From a bacterium (GTDB taxonomy: Bacteria; Myxococcota_A; UBA9160; UBA6930): a DNA stretch of 47,284 bases. Below, one piece after another: positions 24,067 to 33,362 of the stretch (its first letter is position 1; each line of letters opens with the position of its first letter). The stretch is taken from positions 1 through 47,284 of the forward strand of contig JAAETT010000700.1 in NCBI GenBank assembly GCA_024228115.1, in the 5' to 3' direction. The position numbers were made by a program, and so were the translations under genes. The notes under the pieces were generated by a model. The model was not told where the DNA came from. It ran no database searches and saw nothing but the letters and a program-made list of their open reading frames with translations.

Positions 24067-26319
24067 TCACTGCGCTGCTCGATCGCCGGCCACCGGCCCG
24101 CTGACGATCGCTGGCAACAGCAGGAGATCGGCCGTGAGCGCGCCCATGATGGCGATGGCCGAAAGAAAACCGAAGCTGGCAATGCTCTGCCAGGAAGAGA
24201 ACGTCATCGAGAAGAACCCGAGCGCGAGTGCCAGCGAGGTCGTGATCACCGCGCGGCCGACGAATCGAACCGACCGATTCATGGCGTCAGCGGCGGAAAG
24301 CCCCTGGTCGAGCCCCCGGCGATGCTGATTCAGCAGGTGGAGGGAATCGTCGATCGCAATTCCAATGATCACGGTCGCCACCATCGCCGTACCCATATCC
24401 AGCGGGACGCCCCAGAGTCCCATGGCGCCCAGGGTGAGAACCACGGGAGCCACGGTAGGCAGCATGGCGATGACGCCGAGCCGAATGGAACGCAGAAACA
24501 GCATCGAGAGGAGCGACACGATTCCAGCCGCGATCGCGAAGCTTCGAAGCTGGGTCCCGTGAATCTCCTCGACCATCTGGTAGTAGACGGCCAGCGGTCC
24601 GGTGAGCGTGTAAGCCCAGCTCTCCGGAAGGATTTCGCGCAAGATCCCATTCAGCGCGCCAAGCACCTCGTCCCTCTCCCGTTGGGACATCTTCCTCGCC
24701 TCCGTCGAGATTCGCGCGCGCCGTCGGTCGAGGCTCAACCATGGATCGATGCTGTCACCGCCCGAAACCGAGAGCAGAAACAAGGCCTCGCGGCCAGGCA
24801 GGTCCTCGGCCTCGGAACCCAGGCGGCTTCGAAGGGCCTCGATCGGGCCTAATATGCTGCGAGGGTTCGTCAGCCCCGAAATGCTATCGATACGCTGGCT
24901 GATTCCATCCAGGACCTCGAGGTTTCCGGCCGTTTCGAAGCTGGAGCCGACCGGGGGGCGTACCTCGAGTTCTACCGAATCGGGGCTACGCAATCGTGTT
25001 TCGACGAAACGGGCCCACTGGACCACCTGGCTTCCCGGCCCGTACAGCTCGTAGGGATCCACGTCGACGCGGAGCTGGTGCACTCCGACTGCACCAAACG
25101 CCATGAGAACAGAGGAGAAGGTGAGCACGAGCACCCTCCTACGCTGCGCAAGGTCGACGACCGATGCGAGAACGTCATCCCACGAGGTCCCGACCTGCTC
25201 TCTCTTCTGCTCGCCCGGCAGGAGCAGAAGTAGTGCTGGAAGAAGGGAGAAGCTCAACACGAGGGCAATCAACACTCCCGAGGCAGCGACGATTCCGAAC
25301 CTTGCGAGGCTTTCCACGCCACTCACGCCGAACGAAGCGAGGGCTGCTGCGGTCGTGACACTCGTCATCAGGCAGGGAGACGCCACACTTCGCACAGCCT
25401 CCCCGATTCCTCTGGATGTCCATGCCGATTTCGCGACGACAGCCGTGATGAGATGCACCGCATCTGCGACCCCGATGACCATGATCAACGGGGCCAGGGT
25501 TTGTGTGATGGCGTTCTGCGCCCAACCCAGCCAGCCCATCAGTCCCATCGTCCACAGGAGCGTCACGCCGAGCGTGAGAAGGGTCGCGACCACGGGCAGC
25601 CACGATCGGTAGAGAGCGAAGATGACCAGGGCGATCAGGGCGACCGTCGCCGGAACGAGCCGCGCCGAGTCCGCTGCGAGATCTTCGTCCGTGACCAGCA
25701 GCTCGACCGCCTGACCTACCAGATGGAACTCGAAGCCCCGCTCTTCGAAGGGAGCGAGCTCCCTTTGGAGCGCCCGGACGACCGCGATGGTCGAAGCGCT
25801 CTCCGACGACGCGAGTTCGATGACGATCGCCCCCGTGTTGCCGTCTTCGGAGACCAGGGCTCGCAACCACATCGGATCCGAGAGGACGGCGTTCCGGAGC
25901 AGATCGCGCTCGCCCGGCGATGCAGCGGCGTGAAGCAGGTGAGATTCCAGCCCAGCGGGTGATTCCAGAAGAACGCTGGTCGTAGCTGGGCTATCGACCC
26001 GGCGTACCTCGGACTGTCGCCGCATGGCAGAAGCAACCGCATTGTCCATTTCGATGGAGCGCGGATCGAAGACATCGTCGCAGACGCTCTTGTCCTCACA
26101 GCTCCAGACCGCTGCGATCGGCAGGCCGCCTCCGAATCCGTCTATGAATTGGTCGAACTCACGAACAGCGGCGTGGGAAGATCCGATGTAGGACCGGAAG
26201 CCTGTATCACTACTGAGTCGTAGGACCCCCGCAATCGCCACCCCACTCACGATCCCGACCAACACCAACGCCAGAATGGGATGCGCGAGCGCGGGCCTCG
26301 AGAAGAAGCTCATCGCCAC
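24067..26319 (-). CDS. MMPL/RND-family lipid exporter
   Basis: The 750-residue inner-membrane protein has the duplicated RND layout: a helix at 13-33, a periplasmic domain to about 215, five or six helices, a second periplasmic domain at about 405-555, then the last helix bundle. It belongs with HpnN/MMPL-type exporters that move lipids such as hopanoids or lipid esters, usually with a periplasmic LolA-like partner, which is encoded two genes upstream. It is the last gene of the kinase-LolA-PKS operon, three bases after the polyketide synthase-like gene. Confidence 0.88.
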   Translation of the reverse strand: MAMSFFSRPALAHPILALVLVGIVSGVAIAGVLRLSSDTGFRSYIGSSHAAVREFDQFIDGFGGGLPIAAVWSCEDKSVCDDVFDPRSIEMDNAVASAMRRQSEVRRVDSPATTSVLLESPAGLESHLLHAAASPGERDLLRNAVLSDPMWLRALVSEDGNTGAIVIELASSESASTIAVVRALQRELAPFEERGFEFHLVGQAVELLVTDEDLAADSARLVPATVALIALVIFALYRSWLPVVATLLTLGVTLLWTMGLMGWLGWAQNAITQTLAPLIMVIGVADAVHLITAVVAKSAWTSRGIGEAVRSVASPCLMTSVTTAAALASFGVSGVESLARFGIVAASGVLIALVLSFSLLPALLLLLPGEQKREQVGTSWDDVLASVVDLAQRRRVLVLTFSSVLMAFGAVGVHQLRVDVDPYELYGPGSQVVQWARFVETRLRSPDSVELEVRPPVGSSFETAGNLEVLDGISQRIDSISGLTNPRSILGPIEALRSRLGSEAEDLPGREALFLLSVSGGDSIDPWLSLDRRRARISTEARKMSQRERDEVLGALNGILREILPESWAYTLTGPLAVYYQMVEEIHGTQLRSFAIAAGIVSLLSMLFLRSIRLGVIAMLPTVAPVVLTLGAMGLWGVPLDMGTAMVATVIIGIAIDDSLHLLNQHRRGLDQGLSAADAMNRSVRFVGRAVITTSLALALGFFSMTFSSWQSIASFGFLSAIAIMGALTADLLLLPAIVSGPVAGDRAAQ

Positions 26320-26322
26320 TCG

Positions 26323-27381
26323 CTAGATCCTGGTTGGGACGACATGCGCAGACAGGCCCGGGCGCAGACCGATGATTGCGGCCGGGTCGAGTCTCGCGAT
26401 CATGAGGCGCTTCAGCACGAATACCATGCTGGCGCTGATCGTATTTCCCGTATCTCGCAGTACCGACCTGGCGCACTCCGTTGAAGCGGAATCGGCTTCC
26501 AGCATCCGGCTCAGCAGGGAAATCGTGCGCTCATCCGATGCCTGCAGTGCGAAGCTGCGGCCTGCCCCCTTCTGAATCCCAAGGTCCAACGCCAGCCGTG
26601 CATCCGATGCCAACGTGCAGTCTGGGCTTCCACGTGAGATGCCGAACTCGATACCGTACGTGCCGATTTCCCATTGCGATTCAGGCGCCGTCCATTCGTG
26701 CCGAGCCCACATCTCGCCCACCCCGATGCCTTCGCATCGGTCGTCGGATGAAAGAACGAGGGCACCGGCACCATCTCCAAAGATGGCATTGGCGACTCGC
26801 GTACCAGGAGTGTCATCGAGTCTGAACTGGAGCGAAGGAAGCTCCACGCAGACGATGAGAACGTTTCGGAGCGAACCTCCCAGCATTCGACTTGCCATTC
26901 CGAGGGCGGAGAAAAAGCCCTCACAGCCCATGAAGCCGACCATTCCTCTACCAACGTCCGCGCGCAGGTTGCTGGCCTCGATGATCGCGCGATCGATCCC
27001 AGGAGAGAACAAACAGGTCGAGGACACAGCCAGGACGTGGTCGATATCCGTCGCAGCAAGGCCTGCTGAACGAATGGCCTCGAGCGCTGCAGCGGATGCG
27101 AGACCTGGCGAAAGTTCACTCGTCAGGCGAAAGCGCTCTGTTGCCGTCGTGCCCTTGGCGCCGAAGGGGACGCCTACGAAACCCGACCCGAAATCCGGGA
27201 TGCAGCTATACCGCGTCTCGACACCGGCACGTCGCATGACAGCTCGTGCGCTCCTGGCTTCGTGCGTGCCCGGCCCGTGTAGCCGAGCGATGCGCTCTGC
27301 GAACTCATGTTGTGTGATTCGATACGCGGGGAGTGCAGTACCCACCCCGACAATCTTCGAAACCGTCCGGTGATTCGTCAT
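26323..27381 (-). CDS. type III polyketide synthase-fold protein lacking the catalytic His
   Basis: The 352-residue length and motifs fit bacterial type III polyketide synthases (chalcone synthase superfamily): GTALPAY, STCLFSPGIDR, FMGCEG with the nucleophile Cys153, NAIFGDGAGALVL, VLRDTGNTISASMVFVL with Asn313, and LRPGLSAHVV. In active enzymes His of an HPGG motif pairs with Asn for malonyl decarboxylation. Here the gapless equivalent is LQASDE with Gln280, and the whole HPGG is gone. The region before it also looks about 15 residues short. It may only transfer or condense without decarboxylation, or be a structural partner. Confidence 0.82.
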   Translation of the reverse strand: MTNHRTVSKIVGVGTALPAYRITQHEFAERIARLHGPGTHEARSARAVMRRAGVETRYSCIPDFGSGFVGVPFGAKGTTATERFRLTSELSPGLASAAALEAIRSAGLAATDIDHVLAVSSTCLFSPGIDRAIIEASNLRADVGRGMVGFMGCEGFFSALGMASRMLGGSLRNVLIVCVELPSLQFRLDDTPGTRVANAIFGDGAGALVLSSDDRCEGIGVGEMWARHEWTAPESQWEIGTYGIEFGISRGSPDCTLASDARLALDLGIQKGAGRSFALQASDERTISLLSRMLEADSASTECARSVLRDTGNTISASMVFVLKRLMIARLDPAAIIGLRPGLSAHVVPTRI

Positions 27382-27386
27382 TCCTT

Positions 27387-28220
27387 CTACTCCTTGTTCG
27401 AAATGGGGATGGATCTCCCTGATTCCAGCGCTGCGCTGGAGAAAAGCCCTTCCGCCAGCGACGGATTCAAGGTCAGCCTCTCGATTCGGACGGCCGTTCG
27501 GGTTCCCCGTGCCGGCCTGTAGACGGTCATGAGCGTGGGCACGCGAAACACGCCGTCCACGTGGAGACCTCCACGTGGAATTTCGATGATCTTGAAGGGC
27601 TCTCGGCTGCTCTTGAAATCTTCGATGCGAAGAATCGCGAGGTCGCTCCGAGCGACATGGAATTCCACCCGGGTCCGTGGTGACGGGAGCAGCGGCGTCG
27701 CCTCGATCACGTACACGTCTTCGCCTGCGGTCGACGAGAGTCTCGTGGGCGCGAGTGCGTAGTCCTCCACCCGATGCCGTTCGAAATCTTCGTAAGTCAG
27801 ATCCGTCCCAAGAAACGCATCCCCCCGTTGGGCTCCCGAAATCCGGCGGACCCGTCGGAGCGACGGAAGGAAGATGAACTGCTCGTCCGCACTCCAGAGG
27901 TCTGCTCGCTCGATGATCAAGAGGCCCGTGCCTCGGAGATATTGCGGTTCGGAGAACTGCGCCCGGCTGTGGAGTCGTCCATCGATGTACTTGCTGGCCA
28001 GATCGAGCCTTCGCTCCATTCGCTCACCGGCGACATTGGTGACGAGAAGTTCGACGTGAGCGCTGAGATCACAGCCGTATCTGTGCTCGAAGGCCTCGCG
28101 AAGAATGCGCTCCGACGAGAGTGAACCGACATCCTCACGGGTGGCATCGCCTGCGTTCGCGAACAAGAGCGACGCAAGGAGAGTCAGGGCTCGCAACCAC
28201 CGGCCACTGGAGCGGGTCAC
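27387..28220 (-). CDS. LolA-like outer-membrane lipoprotein-sorting family protein
   Basis: The 277-residue exported protein has a signal peptide in the first ~25 residues (WLRALTLLASLLFANAGDA) and the fold pattern of LolA-like proteins that accompany MMPL exporters: VAGERMERRLDL, LLIIERADLWSADEQFIFLPSLRRVRRI, and TDLTYEDFERH. Such proteins carry lipids across the periplasm. GTG at 28220 is chosen because it overlaps the kinase stop as GTGA; an ATG at 28271 would need a longer overlap. It lies five bases before the polyketide synthase-like gene. Confidence 0.82.
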   Translation of the reverse strand: MTRSSGRWLRALTLLASLLFANAGDATREDVGSLSSERILREAFEHRYGCDLSAHVELLVTNVAGERMERRLDLASKYIDGRLHSRAQFSEPQYLRGTGLLIIERADLWSADEQFIFLPSLRRVRRISGAQRGDAFLGTDLTYEDFERHRVEDYALAPTRLSSTAGEDVYVIEATPLLPSPRTRVEFHVARSDLAILRIEDFKSSREPFKIIEIPRGGLHVDGVFRVPTLMTVYRPARGTRTAVRIERLTLNPSLAEGLFSSAALESGRSIPISNKE

Positions 28221-30625
28221 GGGCTCGTCTCGTTTCTTCGTTTCAAGGGCGTTGCCCTCCGGATCCCGCATGAGCGAACGAGTTCGGCTCTGGGAATCGA
28301 CACGCGCGACATCGTTCCTCTTCCCTCTCCCGACTCGAGCAGGATCCGCCCGCCGAGCCCCTCCACGATCTCCTGGGAGATGGCGAGACCGAGCCCTGTG
28401 CCTCCGGGCCGAAAGGACTCGAACGGCCTCATCGCCATGCGGAGCTGGTCGCAAGTCATGCCGCATCCGGAGTCTTCGATCTCCAGGACGAGGTCGGAAT
28501 TCGTCGCAAACGCTCGGAGTTCGACCGGGTCACCTTCCTTGCTGGCCTCGATCGCGTTGTGCAGGAGGTTGACCAGGACGCGAACGAGTCGGTGTGACCC
28601 GATCGGAAGCCCATGAAGAGCCGGGAATGGATGCACCACGACACGCCCTTCCCCCATCACCTCGGAGATCTCACGAAGCGCCCGCTCCACGATGTCGCCG
28701 AGTTGAACCGGGGCGGCCTCGGATGCAACGGCCGCACCGCCGAGCACGCTGCGGACGATCCCGCGAATTTGCGCTGCCAACCTCTCGATGGACCGTGCGC
28801 TGGCATGGCCTTCCTTCGTCAGGCGGGTCTCCCGGAGCTTCCGCGCCGTGACTTCGAGTGCCCCGAGCGGCTTCCCGATTTCGTGGGCCAGTTCTGCGTG
28901 AATTCGGCCCGAGGCAGCGAGCTGCTCCGCCACGATCAGGGCCTCTGTCAGACGAGACGCCTCGAATGCAGATGCCGCCTGTGCAGCGATCGAAGCGAGG
29001 AAACCGAGATGGCCCGAAGGAACGAACATTCCCCGCTTCGCGGGCGAAATCAGGATCCAGCCTACGACGTCATCTCGAATGACGATTGGACAACTCACCT
29101 CGACGCCGGACTGAAAGAGAAGTTCTCCGGCATCGCCCAGCTCGACGCGATTCAGGTCGGTTGGCCCCCCTGCGAAGAGCGTTGATGCGACGACCGCCAG
29201 ATCGGAATCAGTGCAGGCAGCGGGCCCCGTCGCGGACGCCAGCGAAAACCCTTCACGCTGTTTCCAGAAGACCGCATTCTCTGCTTCCGGGAACCCGATG
29301 CCGAGAACCTTGCTGGCGACGGCTGCGATCGATTCGGGATCCCTGAGCTGTGCGATGCAAGCAAACCCCGGATCGCTCGACAGCCGCTCCCATTCGGGTC
29401 CGCGTGGCCGAAAAGCGGCTTTGACCGACGAGGAAATGGTCGAGCGAAGTAGATCCAGTGGCAAGACAAAGGCGAACACAAGTGCCAACAGGACTGGAGC
29501 GGAGCGTACTTCGGCAGGGAGAACCAGGTTCTCCCGCAGCAATAGCAGTGGAATGAACAGGACCGTGCTGACTGCGAGCAGATAGACGATCTGACCCGCG
29601 GCGCGGCGAAGAGCCATGTCCAGGTCGAATAGGTGGTAGCGAGCGATTGCGTAGCCAGGAGGGAGTGGAGAGAGTGCGGCTCCGACGGCTGCGGCCGACC
29701 ACATTCCACTGGGGCGATCGACCAGCCAGAGAAGGCCAACCACGCCACCGAGTGCCGAGATGCCTTGAAGGAAGACCCTGGCTTGGCTGCGTTCGATCCG
29801 CGAAGGCGACTCTCGAATCGCGAGCGTGCACGAGAGGCAGAGAAGTGCCCAGGCGACCACGCTTCCCGCCATCAAGATGTGCTGAACGAGAAGCATCGTC
29901 GAATGGGAAGATCGAAAGGTCGCGTCGAGTTCAGCGATCCACAGCAGGCCGAAAAAGCAGTAGGGCACGATCCGGATGCCTGGAACCCTGGCCGCGATTC
30001 CTCGTTGACGAGGAAAGACCATCGCCAGGTCTGAGATCGCCGCGGGAAGTACCGCTCGCGCTACGGACTCGACCGGATAGAGGGCCGCTTCCATCCAGCC
30101 CGCAACGGCTGAAGCCATCAACGCACCGATACTCCCGTAGACCAGGGCGAAAGGCATGGCGGCCGGCACTCTGGCTCGCACGGCCGTGAGCAACACGATC
30201 GAAAGAAGGACTCCACAGAGCACGATCGCCGCAGCGAAGCGAGTCCGAGATTCGAGAGGGTTCACGAGGAAAGATCGGACGGCGCCCTCCGGCTCGGCAG
30301 ACGGAGGCAGCCCGAGTGAGATCCGGCCTGGTGGCAGCGTGGCAACCAGGGAGTGCACGTCCCGGGCCGATTGGATGACGGTCGCACCATACGGGGTATC
30401 GATCCGGTCGATGCGGGTGCCGTACGCCAGGGAACATGCCGGGTAGAGCGGTGCCCCCATTCCAACCACCGCATTCGGATACAGAGGGCAGGGAAAAACC
30501 GGGCTCTCGGATCGAAACAAGGAAGGAATCGACAACACGAGAACGAGGACCGGCGGGAGGACCGCGGTCAGACACAACAGGGTCGTGCGAAATCTGGGTG
30601 AGAGCGTCACGGTCGCGATCGCCAC
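28217..30625 (-). CDS. large multi-pass sensor histidine kinase
   Basis: The 802-residue product has a helix at about 13-35, a ~90-residue extracytoplasmic loop (36-127), then eight or more helices to about 395, a GAF-like region near 425-555, and the kinase core. The phospho-acceptor is His581 in ELAHEIGKPLG, followed by NLLHNAIEAS, DSGCGMT and GGTGLGLAISQEIVEGLGG. No response regulator is adjacent. As first gene of a tight operon with a LolA-like protein, a type III PKS-like protein and an MMPL exporter, it probably senses membrane or lipid state, but its target is unknown. Confidence 0.9.
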   Translation of the reverse strand: MAIATVTLSPRFRTTLLCLTAVLPPVLVLVLSIPSLFRSESPVFPCPLYPNAVVGMGAPLYPACSLAYGTRIDRIDTPYGATVIQSARDVHSLVATLPPGRISLGLPPSAEPEGAVRSFLVNPLESRTRFAAAIVLCGVLLSIVLLTAVRARVPAAMPFALVYGSIGALMASAVAGWMEAALYPVESVARAVLPAAISDLAMVFPRQRGIAARVPGIRIVPYCFFGLLWIAELDATFRSSHSTMLLVQHILMAGSVVAWALLCLSCTLAIRESPSRIERSQARVFLQGISALGGVVGLLWLVDRPSGMWSAAAVGAALSPLPPGYAIARYHLFDLDMALRRAAGQIVYLLAVSTVLFIPLLLLRENLVLPAEVRSAPVLLALVFAFVLPLDLLRSTISSSVKAAFRPRGPEWERLSSDPGFACIAQLRDPESIAAVASKVLGIGFPEAENAVFWKQREGFSLASATGPAACTDSDLAVVASTLFAGGPTDLNRVELGDAGELLFQSGVEVSCPIVIRDDVVGWILISPAKRGMFVPSGHLGFLASIAAQAASAFEASRLTEALIVAEQLAASGRIHAELAHEIGKPLGALEVTARKLRETRLTKEGHASARSIERLAAQIRGIVRSVLGGAAVASEAAPVQLGDIVERALREISEVMGEGRVVVHPFPALHGLPIGSHRLVRVLVNLLHNAIEASKEGDPVELRAFATNSDLVLEIEDSGCGMTCDQLRMAMRPFESFRPGGTGLGLAISQEIVEGLGGRILLESGEGRGTMSRVSIPRAELVRSCGIRRATPLKRRNETSP

Positions 30626-30843
30626 CTTCCTTCTGCCACCCTAGAGCCCGGTGAGATGTCAGAAATCGTCAAATCTCGATGGACAAGGGCCGAACTACCC
30701 CCCGGGGAGCGAAGGCCGGTGTATTCCGAACGAGACACGACCGAACGTCCCAGTGCAGAGCCGGCGCGATCTTCTCGGCGGGCTCATTGCAGACGAGGAC
30801 GTCAGCCCTGACGGAGAGCCTGCCCCCGTGTAGCCTCGCTCCG

Positions 30844-31563
30844 ATGCCCGCCCTGGAACTCGACGCCGTTTCGAAACGTTTTGGCGGACGAACCGCGCTC
30901 GAGGGCGTGAGCTTTTCGGTCGAAGCAGGCAGCGCGGTTGGGCTCCTCGGGCCGAACGGGGCCGGCAAGACGACGGCCCTGCGCCTGCTGTTGGGGCTCG
31001 CACGGCCAAGTGGCGGCGAAGTGCGTCTCCGCGATCGGTCCCCGACCGAGGCGAGCGCCCGAACCGGCCTCGGCTACCTGCCCGAGCGGCTGATCCTGCC
31101 CGGGCGCATGAAGGTGCGGACATTTCTCGCCTTGCAGGCCTCCCTCGCCGGGCTCTCGGGAGGCGACCGCGACCAGAACGTAGAAGAAGCCATGCAACGG
31201 GTCGGCGTGGCGGATCGTGCCGAGGATCGTCTCGTCGGGCTCTCCAAAGGGCTGCGCCAGCGGGTCGGGTTTGCTCAGGCCTTTCTCGCCGCGCCCGATC
31301 TACTACTCCTCGATGAACCGACCTCGGGCCTCGACCCCCTGGGCATTCGCGATGCCCGGGATTGGATCAGCCGCGAACGCGAACGGGGTTGCACGGTCCT
31401 CGTGAGCTCACACGTGCTTTCGGAAGTGGAGCAGGTCTGCGATCGGGTGATCATCCTGCACGAAGGAAGGATCGTCGCCAGCGGTTCCACCGCCGAGATC
31501 GTGCACGAGGGCGAAACCCTCGAGGACGCCTTCGTCCGCCTCGTGCGGGGAGACCCATCGTGA
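30844..31563 (+). CDS. ABC transporter ATP-binding protein
   Basis: The 239-residue ATPase has Walker A GPNGAGKTT near residue 40, a signature LSKGLRQRVGFAQAF, Walker B LLLLDEPTSGLDP and the SSHVLSEVEQVCDRV switch region. It is of the CcmA/NosF/DRA type that pairs with an ABC-2-like permease. ATG at 30844 gives the usual N-terminus. It overlaps the permease as GTGA. Confidence 0.94.
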   Translation: MPALELDAVSKRFGGRTALEGVSFSVEAGSAVGLLGPNGAGKTTALRLLLGLARPSGGEVRLRDRSPTEASARTGLGYLPERLILPGRMKVRTFLALQASLAGLSGGDRDQNVEEAMQRVGVADRAEDRLVGLSKGLRQRVGFAQAFLAAPDLLLLDEPTSGLDPLGIRDARDWISRERERGCTVLVSSHVLSEVEQVCDRVIILHEGRIVASGSTAEIVHEGETLEDAFVRLVRGDPS

Positions 31564-32363
31564 ATGTGCTTCACGGGTTCGTCCCGCTCTCCATCGAAGC
31601 GGTACGCGACGCGATCCGGCGGCGAATCGTCGCGGCGATCGCCGTCCTCTCGATTCTCTCCCTGATGGTGGTCGATAGTTGCTCGGGTTGTGCCGCTGGC
31701 GAGGTCATGGTCAACGGCCAGGCCCAGGAACTGGCCCAGTTCGCCGGGTATAGCGCGGCGGTGACGTTCATCATCCTGGGTTTGTGGATCATCACCCTCG
31801 CCGGTGTGCTCGCGGCCGATCACTTGACCCAGACCCTCGAAGACGGAACAGCTCTGCTGAGCCTGACCCGCCCCGTTCGACGCGAAGTCTTCGCCCTCTC
31901 GCGCCTGTTCGGCACGCTTGGAATCGTGGCGCTCACCGGCCTGATCTTGCTAGGCGCCACCGCCTTCTTGTTCGCGAGCCGGAACGCCCTCCCCATGGGC
32001 CCTGCGGCCGTCGCTGGGGCAGCATGCGGGCTGGGTGCGATCGCGATCGCCAGTCTGGCCATGACCGCATCGCTCTTTCTCCCGCGCCTCGCCACCTGGT
32101 TGCTGGTCGTCGGCGTGGTCGGAATCATTGCGATCGCCGGGGGCCTCGGGCTGACCCCGATCGAACACGAGGGTTGGCTTGCCTGGATCGGCAACTACGG
32201 TCCCCCTCTTCTCCATGCCATGGCCGCTCCCCTCGCCGTTTGGATGGAAGAGATCACGCTTCCGATCGGGCCCTTCGACCTATGGCCACGCCTGCTGAGC
32301 TGGGATGCCATCGGTATCGCGGCACTTTGCATTGCCTTCCGCTCCCGCGAAATCTCGACCTGA
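31560..32363 (+). CDS. ABC-2/NosY-type transporter permease
   Basis: The 267-residue membrane protein has six helices and a helix-2 region, LAADHLTQTLEDGTALLSLTRPVRR, typical of permeases that pair with NosF-like ATPases. The GTG start at 31560 overlaps the ATPase stop. The pair is a complete two-gene exporter; the substrate is unknown. Two nearby cysteines (SCSGC) lie in the first periplasmic loop. Confidence 0.87.
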   Translation: MNVLHGFVPLSIEAVRDAIRRRIVAAIAVLSILSLMVVDSCSGCAAGEVMVNGQAQELAQFAGYSAAVTFIILGLWIITLAGVLAADHLTQTLEDGTALLSLTRPVRREVFALSRLFGTLGIVALTGLILLGATAFLFASRNALPMGPAAVAGAACGLGAIAIASLAMTASLFLPRLATWLLVVGVVGIIAIAGGLGLTPIEHEGWLAWIGNYGPPLLHAMAAPLAVWMEEITLPIGPFDLWPRLLSWDAIGIAALCIAFRSREIST

Positions 32364-32476
32364 TCCCGCGCCCGATTGGAGCCGTCCTGACGGCGAGGGC
32401 GTGGTTGCCAAGTGGCGCCTGCTAGGGTCTGGGTCGACGCTCAGCCCGGAACGGGCGCGGCACCCAGGAGGTGGCA

Positions 32477-32869
32477 ATGAAGCGCATCGCGATTGTTCTC
32501 TGTGTGTACGTGGGCCTTGTCGTTGCGTTCGAGTCCCTGATCGGATTCTTCCAACCGGCGGACGAGAAGACGCTCGTCATCTCTACGTTGGATGGGGACG
32601 GAAACGCGAGCGAACGGGTGCTGGCCCGGCTCACGAGTGGTGACCAACTCTACGTTGCCGCAAACCATTGGCCTCGCCGCTGGTACCGGCAGGCCCTCGA
32701 GAATCCGGATGTGCACGTCACACTGGACGGCCCAAAGCAAGCGTACCGTGCCGTCCCGGCGAGCGACGAGGAGCACGACCGGCTGGGGATCGAACATGAC
32801 AATGGAATCATGTTCCGGATTCTGACGGGCTTCCCGCCGAGGAAGTTCATCCGGCTGGATCCGCAGTGA
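32477..32869 (+). CDS. small membrane-anchored split-barrel protein (DUF385/nitroreductase-like)
   Basis: The 130-residue protein has one N-terminal helix (about 3-23), then a short split-barrel-like domain with SGDQLYVAANHWPRRWYRQALENPDV, resembling the ALENPxVxV core of deazaflavin-dependent nitroreductase (DUF385) proteins. A strong AGGAGGT lies before the ATG at 32477. Cofactor binding is not evident from sequence alone. It is convergent with the HIT gene. Confidence 0.65.
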   Translation: MKRIAIVLCVYVGLVVAFESLIGFFQPADEKTLVISTLDGDGNASERVLARLTSGDQLYVAANHWPRRWYRQALENPDVHVTLDGPKQAYRAVPASDEEHDRLGIEHDNGIMFRILTGFPPRKFIRLDPQ

Positions 32870-32896
32870 TGGCTGCGTCCGCGTAGCCGCACGCTC

Positions 32897-32937
32897 GCCT
32901 GACACCAGCGCCGTTTCCCAACGGATCTCCGTCAGGC
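32897..32937. terminator. nested inverted repeat between convergent genes
   Basis: An outer 7-base repeat (GCCTGAC at 32897-32903, GTCAGGC at 32931-32937) encloses a 5-base stem with a TCCC loop (CCGTT at 32911-32915, AACGG at 32920-32924). It sits between two converging genes and could act in both directions, but there is no T-run, so an intrinsic terminator is only a possibility. Confidence 0.3.
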
Positions 32938-33360
32938 AATGCCCTCGAGCGCCGCTCGGATTCGCGCTGCCGTCGCCTTCAACTCCACAGGATCCCCCTC
33001 GGTGCGTCCGTGCAGGGCGACCGGGTCGCCTGTGTTCCGGGGGATCAGATGCATGTGGTAGTGGAAGACGGTCTGGCCCGCTGCGGCACCATTGAGTTGG
33101 TGAACGCCAATGCCATCGGGGGCAAGCGCGGCCTTGAGTGCGTGTGCAATACGCCGCGAGTTCGCCATCACGGCCAGAAGTGAAGTCTCGTCGGCTTCGA
33201 AGATGTTCTCGAAATGCCGCTTCGGTACGACGAGAACGTGCCCCTCACCGACGGGGAAGAGATCCATGAACGTGAGGGTCAGCTCATCTTCGTGGACGCG
33301 GTCGCAAGGCGCATCGCCCTCGACGATCCGACAGAAGATGCAGGACGTAGCCGCGGACAT
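32932..33360 (-). CDS. HIT family nucleotide hydrolase
   Basis: The 142-residue protein carries the histidine-triad motif FHYHMHLIPR near residue 100 and the N-terminal CIFCRIVEG and HVLVVPKRHFENIFE typical of Hint/HIT hydrolases, which act on nucleotide phosphoramidates or dinucleotides. CxxC at the start may bind zinc. The ATG at 33360 follows the ilvE stop by two bases, so the two are co-transcribed. Confidence 0.92.
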   Translation of the reverse strand: MSAATSCIFCRIVEGDAPCDRVHEDELTLTFMDLFPVGEGHVLVVPKRHFENIFEADETSLLAVMANSRRIAHALKAALAPDGIGVHQLNGAAAGQTVFHYHMHLIPRNTGDPVALHGRTEGDPVELKATAARIRAALEGIA

Positions 33361-33362
33361 GG

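Noticed and set aside
26323-27381. A frameshift destroying the HPGG motif in the type III PKS-like gene
   Set aside because: The frame on both sides aligns without gaps to the remembered family consensus, and other frames give no HPGG in this interval, so the substitution appears genuine.
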